Assembly: GCF_000093025.1 (NCBI RefSeq)
Contig: NC_014207.1
Span: 2,852,001 to 2,916,000 of the forward strand
Direction of reading: 5' to 3'
DNA: 64,000 nucleotides
Source of the DNA: Methylotenera versatilis 301
GTDB lineage: Bacteria > Pseudomonadota > Gammaproteobacteria > Burkholderiales > Methylophilaceae
Made by a program: the position numbers and the translations under genes. Below, piece after piece: positions 58,423-64,000 of the stretch (its first letter is position 1; the number at the start of each line of letters is the position of its first letter). The notes under the pieces were generated by a model, which ran no database searches, was not told the DNA's origin, and saw only the letters and a list, made by a program, of their open reading frames with translations.

Positions 58423-59487
58423 GTGCTCAGTGCTAAAACTAAAATTAGTCGCCGCATCGTGCCATGGCTAGCACTGGGCGGCTTAATAGCACTCGCGTCT
58501 ATGGTGGTTGCACCGTTTCTTGCACCTATCGCATGGGCAGGTGTTTTAGCGTATGCATCATGGCCTGTAGCTGAGCGAATCCGCCGCTGGTGCAACAATA
58601 AAGACACGCTAGCAGCCTTTTTAGCTACCGCGTTGCTAGCACTGACACTATTTTTACCATTAATTTGGCTCGTCTGGTTGGCGCAACTTGAGCTCGGTCA
58701 TTTGTTTCCTGCGCTTCAGGCGTTTTTAGCAAACCCTCCACCAGTACCAGAAACATTACGCAGCCTACCTTGGCTAGGTGAATGGTTAATGCAACAGCAG
58801 GCTCACTTTACCGCCAATCCCAATGGTGCTTCATTAGTCTTTAAAAATTGGCTTGCTGCACATACAGCAGACCTGAGCATGCTAGCGGGTGGACTAGGCA
58901 AAAGCTTGGCAAAAATGATATTTGTTGTCGTCATTTTATTTTTCTTCTTTCGTGACGGCACACGCATTGTGCGCGAATTACGTCACGTATTGGAACGATT
59001 TATAGGGGCTCATGTTCACGACTATTTGCATGCCGCAGGCACCACTACTCGCGCCGTAGTGTATGGCATTTTACTCACCGCATTAGTGCAAGGCGTGGTG
59101 GCTGGGTTGGGTTACTGGGTCGCTGGCTTAAGTTCACCTGTGATGTTTGGCGTATTAACCATGATATTAGCGCTTATTCCATTTGGAACACCTTTAGCTT
59201 GGGGTGCTGCAGGACTGTTGTTATTGTTGCAAGGTGAAACTGGTGCGGCCATTGGCGTGTGGATTTGGGGCGCAGCTATCGTTAGTCAACTCGATAATGT
59301 GCTTAGACCTTTATTTATTAGCAGTATTAGCCCAATACCCTTTCTATTAGTGTTATTTGGCGTGCTAGGTGGACTACTTGCTTTTGGATTAGTTGGGCTA
59401 TTTATCGGGCCAATTGTGCTGTCGGTCGTATGGGCGGTTTGGCGTGAATGGACTGCGCATTTGGATGAAGTAACAGCAGTGAACTAA
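58423..59487 (+). CDS. AI-2E family transporter
   Basis: 354 residues, GTG start 11 bases after the previous gene. About eight hydrophobic segments, and the family's long amphipathic middle and FFRDGTRIVRELRHVLERF, VQGVVAGLGYWVAGLSSPVMFGVLTMILALIPFGTPLAW and RPLFISSISPIPFLLVLFGVLGGLLAFGLVGLFIGPIVLSV signatures. Members export AI-2 in some bacteria and Na+(H+)-coupled solutes in others; substrate unknown here. Confidence 0.88.
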   Translation: MLSAKTKISRRIVPWLALGGLIALASMVVAPFLAPIAWAGVLAYASWPVAERIRRWCNNKDTLAAFLATALLALTLFLPLIWLVWLAQLELGHLFPALQAFLANPPPVPETLRSLPWLGEWLMQQQAHFTANPNGASLVFKNWLAAHTADLSMLAGGLGKSLAKMIFVVVILFFFFRDGTRIVRELRHVLERFIGAHVHDYLHAAGTTTRAVVYGILLTALVQGVVAGLGYWVAGLSSPVMFGVLTMILALIPFGTPLAWGAAGLLLLLQGETGAAIGVWIWGAAIVSQLDNVLRPLFISSISPIPFLLVLFGVLGGLLAFGLVGLFIGPIVLSVVWAVWREWTAHLDEVTAVN

Positions 59488-59525
59488 AAAATAATACATA
59501 TAAAAAACTTAGAAAGATAAATCAA

Positions 59526-60491
59526 ATGGGTGAAATGCAAACAATTGGAACATGGTGGATGTGGTCAGGTTTTGGCCTATTTGTCGTTGCTATGTTATCT
59601 ATAGACATGTTCGCGTTAGGTCGCAAAGGTGCACACAAAGTCAGCGCTAAAGAGGCGCTCGTTTGGTCGTTCATTTGGTTCTCACTAGCGCTAGCGTTTG
59701 GTGGCGCATTGTGGGCTTGGTTAGACCACACCTCAGGACGCGCAATCGCCGACGCTAAAACGATGGAGTACCTCACAGGTTACTTGCTAGAAAAAACTTT
59801 AGCAATGGACAATATTTTTGTTTTCGTCATGCTGTTTTCTTATTTTGCCGTGCCGATTGAATATCAAAAGCGCGTACTTGTTTATGGGGTGCTAGGGGCA
59901 ATTGTGTTACGAGCACTGATGATACTGCTTGGCGCATGGTTGATTGCCGAGTTTCATTGGGTGCTTTATGTGTTTGGAGTATTTTTGCTGATTACTGGCA
60001 TCAAGATGTTTGTTTTTGCAGACCAAGAGCCAAATTTAGCCAAAAATCCATTATTAACATGGCTGAAAAAGCATATGTGCATTACCGATACTTATCATGG
60101 CGATAAATTCTGGGTGACTAAAAATGGCGTGCGTTGGTTTACGCCCATGTTCTTAGTATTAATACTCGTTGAATTTTCTGACGTAATTTTTGCCATGGAC
60201 AGTATTCCAGCCATTTTCGCCATCACTAGCGACCCCTTCATCGTATTCACATCTAACATCTTTGCCATTCTAGGTTTGCGTGCGCTGTACTTTTTACTCG
60301 CCGACATGGCAGATAGATTTCATTTGCTCAAATATGGCTTAGCCGTAGTACTCATGTTTGTTGGTACTAAAATGTTGATTGTGGAGTGGTTTAATATACC
60401 CGTTGCAGTTTCACTCGCGGTGGTGATTGCAGTGCTTGGAATTAGCATATTACTCAGCCTAAAAAGCACGCAGCAAACGCCATCTCACTAG
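59526..60491 (+). CDS. terC: TerC family membrane protein (Alx-like)
   Basis: 321 residues, about nine membrane segments. Contains the TerC acidic motifs LEKTLAMDNIFVFVMLF and VEFSDVIFAMDSIPAIFAIT, whose Asp/Glu residues line the proposed metal path. The family includes tellurite-resistance TerC and the Mn2+ exporter Alx. There is no ter cluster here and no yybP-ykoY riboswitch in the 38 bases upstream. Confidence 0.9.
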   Translation: MGEMQTIGTWWMWSGFGLFVVAMLSIDMFALGRKGAHKVSAKEALVWSFIWFSLALAFGGALWAWLDHTSGRAIADAKTMEYLTGYLLEKTLAMDNIFVFVMLFSYFAVPIEYQKRVLVYGVLGAIVLRALMILLGAWLIAEFHWVLYVFGVFLLITGIKMFVFADQEPNLAKNPLLTWLKKHMCITDTYHGDKFWVTKNGVRWFTPMFLVLILVEFSDVIFAMDSIPAIFAITSDPFIVFTSNIFAILGLRALYFLLADMADRFHLLKYGLAVVLMFVGTKMLIVEWFNIPVAVSLAVVIAVLGISILLSLKSTQQTPSH

Positions 60492-60501
60492 TAAAATTTA
60501 T

Positions 60502-60611
60502 AAAGGCACTGCCCTGCGAGGCAATATCAACGCGGCTTTCGCATTCTCGCTAAGTGCTTCAGCACTTAGCGAGAATGGTGATGCCAAGAACTGATACAGG
60601 GCAGAGCCTTT
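60502..60611. repeat. MITE-like nested inverted repeat between convergent genes
   Basis: Outer 15-bp inverted repeats AAAGGCACTGCCCTG (60502-60516) and its partner at 60597-60611 (one mismatch) enclose an inner perfect 15-bp stem (60543-60557 with 60562-60576, TTCA loop). TAT flanks both outer ends (60499-60501, 60612-60614), possibly a target duplication. It is 110 bases with no coding capacity, in the gap between terC and the nuclease-helicase gene. It may instead be a large structured terminator. The remainder of the gap (60615-60740) shows nothing I recognise. Confidence 0.6.
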
Positions 60612-60740
60612 TATCTTACATTAAGAGATAACAGCGCAGTGTATGCACGGTGAGTAGAGCTTTTCATGCGGTTGATTACGCAAACCAATCTGCACTAGAC
60701 GCTTAGATGTGGCGGAATATCATGCGTCGTTGATTAAAGC

Positions 60741-62708
60741 TTAGATTTCTGAAATACCACACCCTTTCAAGTATTGATAAGTTTCATCATAAAATGATGT
60801 TAAACGAGTTAAATCTTGGTTGCATCCTTTAGGCAAATAAATCACCATACCCTGACGTGCTCTTGTCAACAAAACTCGGTACGAGTTTTCTAAGTACCTT
60901 TGTTGTGATTCATTGTGGACATGCATCCATTTACTGCCCTTGAAGCTCCAATGTTCAAAAGCATTATTTTTATATCGATAGTCTGCATCCCAAGCAATTA
61001 AACACCAATCAAGTTCTAAACCTTGAACTAGGAACTCTGTACCAGCATCTTCTAGAAAGTGGCATGAGCGCACATCATCTTGTGAATTTAAAAACCAATG
61101 TGTGGCATCAATTTCATTATTGACGAATATGCCTTCTGCCTTTAACCTCTTAGCACCAGCCGATGCTATTAAGCCACAGCTTTCTAAACCTCTTTTTTGC
61201 TTTTTAACCCAATCTTTAGCTTTTGATAAATCCCGTGTTACAAAAATCGGATAATGTTCGCTAATTTGTTGGTAAATTGAAAGTGCTTCGGCAGGCAGGT
61301 TATGTATAAGATAATGAACAAAGTGTGACAGCTTATCTGCTCTGAATGAGCGCATAGAAGTAGCCAAATGCAAACTTGACTCACTGTAAGATTGTGTATT
61401 TTTTAAAAGATTTATTGCTACATTTTCACCCGCATACTCTTTTTGCTTAAGTTTTTCTGAATAATAAATTTGCCAATCAGTAAAGTTTTTTTCTAGTGCT
61501 AAGAACCAGCCATTTAAACCAGCTTCACCATCATTAATTTCTTGGCCGCCACCTATTAAAGCTATTACCACACACCATTGGTCGTGCCTATCCATCACGC
61601 TAATTAAGAACTCAGGCTCTGATTGATAAAAACCTGACTGATTACGTTTTTGCTGCATGAATTTAGAAGTTTTTTCTAAACTCCAAGCTCTTTGTGCTTC
61701 ATCAAAAATCACTACTTTTTCTATAGGTGCTCGGGTACTGTCTCTTAAATATTCATCTCTAAAATGATGAATATTCTGTATAAAACTACCCGTTTCCCTT
61801 CTTGCATTTGTAATGCTAATGTTTGGATTCCTAGCCTCACTATCCCTCGCCAGCGCTTCTCGAAGCACATCAACCAAAGGCCCATTTCCTGAGAGAAACA
61901 CTGCGTGCTCTTCATCTTGAACGTTGTTATGTATAGTTGCAATATTGAGCCCAACAAGAGTTTTCCCCGCCCCAGGTACGCCAGTGACAAAGCAAATTGA
62001 CTTTTGTTTCTTAATACGTGATTGATGGACAATCTCATTAATGCGTCCAACAGTTTCAGCCAAATTGATCGCATCAGCATCCGAACGAGCAATATCCTCA
62101 ACATCATGCTTTGCGTACAAAGCTTGTGCAGCTTCTATGATAGTTGGAGTCGGTTTATATCGTCCTTTTATCCAATATATGGGATCTATTTTATTAAGTG
62201 ATTTATATCTATCTAAAACATCAGCAAGAGTTTTAGATAAATTATTCGCGCTCGATTTGATTGTGGGTAACACTTCATTTAGCTGTTTATTGAAATCTAA
62301 GACTTCGTTTTTAGCATTTGTTGCTATCAAGATTGGGCAGATTAGATGCTTATGGCTAGTCTCATGGAAACAGCTTAAATCCATAGCATAACCTTCAGTT
62401 TGTCTTAAATCGCTAGACCTAAATTCAGACTCTCCAATTTTAAATTCTAAAACAAAGATGACACCATCCACAACATAAACTACGTCGGCACGTCTACCCA
62501 TTCTGGGAATAAGCATTTCAAAAAAAACATGGCCTTTTTGAATTGGTAGTAACGATTTTTTTAGGATTTCAATTTGCTGTTGCCAAGCGTTGGTTTGCAG
62601 GTGTACTAAATCTTGAGAATGTTGACTTGTGATTATGCCAATGATTTCATCTGTAGATGTAATTAGAAAACTAGATACGCTTGCAGAGTAATAAGCACGA
62701 TTAGACAT
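60741..62708 (-). CDS. PD-(D/E)xK nuclease fused to a DUF2075 superfamily 1 helicase (candidate defence effector)
   Basis: 655 residues. The N-terminal part has a PD-(D/E)xK pattern: FFEML (Glu64), RRADVV (Asp75), VLEFK (Glu88, Lys90) and the following QTEGYAMDL. The helicase/ATPase part (about 235-650) has Walker A GVPGAGKT (243-250), Walker B VVIFDEAQR (332-340), GGGQEINDGE, TEFLVQGLELDW and YRVLLTRARQGMVIY (motif VI), the DUF2075 pattern. Its ATG lies inside the stop region of the controller gene (8-base overlap), suggesting coupled translation. The architecture resembles the Nhi nuclease-helicase phage defence protein, from memory. No methyltransferase is next to it. Confidence 0.85.
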   Translation of the reverse strand: MSNRAYYSASVSSFLITSTDEIIGIITSQHSQDLVHLQTNAWQQQIEILKKSLLPIQKGHVFFEMLIPRMGRRADVVYVVDGVIFVLEFKIGESEFRSSDLRQTEGYAMDLSCFHETSHKHLICPILIATNAKNEVLDFNKQLNEVLPTIKSSANNLSKTLADVLDRYKSLNKIDPIYWIKGRYKPTPTIIEAAQALYAKHDVEDIARSDADAINLAETVGRINEIVHQSRIKKQKSICFVTGVPGAGKTLVGLNIATIHNNVQDEEHAVFLSGNGPLVDVLREALARDSEARNPNISITNARRETGSFIQNIHHFRDEYLRDSTRAPIEKVVIFDEAQRAWSLEKTSKFMQQKRNQSGFYQSEPEFLISVMDRHDQWCVVIALIGGGQEINDGEAGLNGWFLALEKNFTDWQIYYSEKLKQKEYAGENVAINLLKNTQSYSESSLHLATSMRSFRADKLSHFVHYLIHNLPAEALSIYQQISEHYPIFVTRDLSKAKDWVKKQKRGLESCGLIASAGAKRLKAEGIFVNNEIDATHWFLNSQDDVRSCHFLEDAGTEFLVQGLELDWCLIAWDADYRYKNNAFEHWSFKGSKWMHVHNESQQRYLENSYRVLLTRARQGMVIYLPKGCNQDLTRLTSFYDETYQYLKGCGISEI

Positions 62709-62931
62709 GATCGGACTCGCTAAACTTCAACAGCTCAGCTGGTTCGATATTTAATGCAAGTGCAAGTCTTTCTATGTTGATTAAACTGACATTTCTCAAC
62801 CCTCGTTCAATGCCGCTGATATAGGTTCTATCGAGCTCTGCGATTAAACCTAACTGTTCTTGGCTCAGACCTTTCTCTAGACGAATAGATTTGATGCGAG
62901 CACCAAAGACTTTTAGAATTGAATTACTCAT
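62701..62931 (-). CDS. Restriction-modification-type controller (C) protein, XRE/HTH
   Basis: 76 residues, a single helix-turn-helix. RIKSIRLEKGLSQEQLGLIAELDRTYISGIERGLRNVSLINIERLALALNIEPAELL closely follows controller proteins such as C.Esp1396I (KKIRLEKGMTQEDLA, LDRTYISGIERNSRN). C proteins first activate and later repress their own promoter and so delay the toxic restriction enzyme. A matching C-box lies 61 bases upstream. It overlaps the nuclease-helicase gene by 8 bases. Confidence 0.9.
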   Translation of the reverse strand: MSNSILKVFGARIKSIRLEKGLSQEQLGLIAELDRTYISGIERGLRNVSLINIERLALALNIEPAELLKFSESDHV

Positions 62932-62976
62932 GGCGATTCTTCACTGATTTAACTTTTTTCAGTGTGATTGATATGT

Positions 62977-63003
62977 GACCTTTAAATCTACGGACTATAA
63001 GTC
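62977..63003 (-). promoter_or_regulatory. C-box operator of the controller gene
   Basis: On the minus strand GACTTATAGTC (62993-63003) is a perfect GACT-N3-AGTC dyad followed by CGTA and a degenerate second site GATTTAAAGGTC (62977-62988). Order, spacing (4 bases) and sequence match the OL-OR C-box of restriction-modification controllers (GACTTATAGTCCGTG...). It lies upstream of the controller start in the correct orientation. Confidence 0.85.
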
Positions 63004-63257
63004 ACAATATTGAGGTATCTTAAATTCTTAAAAAAGTAAAACGATGTCTAACCTAACTAAGAGAGCCTTTATTCCTAGTTCAGTCTATTTCATCATGACT
63101 GAACATCCAATTGTTGCCCTTATTGTTAGAACCGCTTAGATATTCTTGAGTCCGTTCTGATTGAAGAGGAGGGGATTCAGATTAATTTTTGCGATAAATG
63201 TGGTGTTTAAAATATTAATGATTGAAGAAGATGTGTCGAGTTAGATATATTAAAATA
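63004..63257. other. Intergenic region between the controller module and gnd
   Basis: The 377-base gap 62932-63308 holds the C-box, then a possible 31-codon frame on the plus strand (63044-63139: MSNLTKRAFI...), and a partly open downstream frame (to about 63210, ending INFCDKCGV) that could be its frameshifted continuation. Neither resembles a family I know. No promoter for gnd is here, since gnd starts beyond the right edge. Confidence 0.3.
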
Positions 63258-63260
63258 CAA

Positions 63261-63285
63261 AAAAGCCCGCTTTCGCGGGCTTTTT
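63261..63285. terminator. Rho-independent terminator of gnd
   Basis: AAAAGCCCGC (63261-63270), TTTC loop, GCGGGCTTTT (63275-63284) with A and T runs on both sides. It serves gnd on the minus strand and could work in both directions. Confidence 0.92.
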
Positions 63286-63308
63286 AATTTTAAATCTCAG
63301 CTTTTAAC

Positions 63309-64000
63309 TTAGATTTCTAACTGTGGACGACCTGCTTCTGGCCAATCCAAGTGGAAGAACTCACCACGTGGTTTGTCAGTACGCTCATACGTGTGCGCAC
63401 CGAAGTAGTCACGTTGACCTTGTAGCAAGTTAGCTGGCAACACCGCACTGCGGTAACCATCGTAATAAGCCATCGCAGCAGCGAAACCTTGTGCTGGAAT
63501 ACCGTTTGTGACTGCCAAGGCAATCACTTTACGCCAACCTTCTTGACCATCGTTCATGGCTTGCGTGAAGTATGGATCTAACATCAAGTTTTTCAAACGT
63601 GAGTTCAATGCATAAGCATCAGTAATTTTTTGCAAGAAACGTGCACGGATGATACAACCACCACGCCAGATTTGAGCAATTTCACCGAAGTTCAATTTCC
63701 AGTTATAAGCCACTTGTGCTTTATCAATCAATTGGAAACCTTGTGCATAAGCACAGATTTTTGAGCAATATAGAGCGTTTTTAATTGCGTCGATAATCGC
63801 TTTTTTGTCGCTTTCAACTTTAATCGCTGGGCCTTTTAGGATTTTGCTAGCTTCAACACGTTCTTCTTTCAAGCTTGAAAGTGCACGTGCATAAACAGCA
63901 GCAGCAATCGCGTTAGCTGGTGCGCCTAATTCAAGCGCATTCGCTGCAGTCCATTGACCTGTACCTTTTTGACCAGCAGTATCAAGAATCTTGTCTACCA
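63309..64000 (-). CDS. gnd: 6-phosphogluconate dehydrogenase (decarboxylating), C-terminal part
   Basis: The gene runs off the right edge; the frame is open from 64000 ([25 protein letters not shown]...) to a stop at 63309. The helical domain motifs [23 protein letters not shown], the C-terminal [13 protein letters not shown] and [10 protein letters not shown] are those of Gnd, which oxidises 6-phosphogluconate to ribulose 5-phosphate and CO2. In obligate methylotrophs with the RuMP cycle this enzyme also serves the dissimilatory formaldehyde cycle. Confidence 0.95.
   Translation of the reverse strand, partial: VDKILDTAGQKGTGQWTAANALELGAPANAIAAAVYARALSSLKEERVEASKILKGPAIKVESDKKAIIDAIKNALYCSKICAYAQGFQLIDKAQVAYNWKLNFGEIAQIWRGGCIIRARFLQKITDAYALNSRLKNLMLDPYFTQAMNDGQEGWRKVIALAVTNGIPAQGFAAAMAYYDGYRSAVLPANLLQGQRDYFGAHTYERTDKPRGEFFHLDWPEAGRPQLEI

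Noticed and set aside
59488-59525. yybP-ykoY manganese riboswitch upstream of terC
   Set aside because: The gap of 38 bases is too short and has no conserved paired element.

Overview
The window looks like the chromosome of a gamma/beta-type proteobacterium, most likely a methylotrophic betaproteobacterium of the Methylophilaceae (Methylotenera/Methylophilus-like). This rests on the AT-rich coding style, the proteobacterial gshA-gshB pair, the dacA-ybeD-lipB-lipA order, a PqqA peptide and the minor-pilin operon; no rRNA gene is present to prove it. Nearly all of the window is housekeeping DNA, interrupted by two accessory segments.

Layout. 1-7065 (+): end of a D,D-carboxypeptidase, ybeD, lipB, lipA (lipoate), gshA, gshB (glutathione), apbE (flavinylation) and a DUF3108 protein. 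7221-15379 (-): type IV pilus minor-pilin operon pilE-fimT-pilV-pilW-pilX-pilY1, with fimT frameshifted at a G6 tract. 15606-21407: lptM, lysA, a small secreted peptide, purU (-), ispH, nudB, nadA and a HIT hydrolase. 21411-28822 (-): metH, mpl, tonB and a thioredoxin-like ferredoxin, plus a K+ channel. 28825-35238: comM split by a mobile element of about 4.87 kb. 35235-38067: ubiK, the sigma-54 driven glnK-amtB operon and an ArsR regulator. 38121-50494 (+): an envelope/lysophospholipid cluster (aas, YiiX-like hydrolase, amidohydrolase, DUF2339, DUF3999, lplT-like transporter, DUF4105-like hydrolase). 50634-50705: a lone pqqA. 50793-53620 (-): thiS, thiG, apaG, mltA. 53941-60491: alternative oxidase, dienelactone hydrolase, nhaR, hpf, htpX, yqhA-like, an AI-2E family permease and terC. 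60741-62931 (-): a controller protein plus nuclease-helicase module. 63309-64000 (-): start-less gnd.

Two systems stand out. (1) A large serine recombinase element sits in comM, the branch-migration helicase gene of natural transformation. Both ends can be read base by base, and joining them gives an attP with 17-bp arms around a central AT and a clean in-frame comM, so excision should restore ComM. A later IS21-family insertion has damaged the element's right half. (2) Upstream of gnd lies a restriction-modification-type controller (C) protein with a recognisable C-box operator. It is translationally coupled not to a restriction enzyme but to a 655-aa PD-(D/E)xK nuclease fused to a DUF2075 superfamily 1 helicase. 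I read this as a candidate anti-phage module under C-protein timing control.

Links between regions: the pilin operon and comM both serve pilus-based DNA uptake, and both carry a lesion (fimT frameshift, comM insertion). The aas-lplT genes bracket predicted cysteine hydrolases and envelope proteins of unknown function, which suggests a phospholipid-repair neighbourhood. No CRISPR array, tRNA or rRNA was seen.
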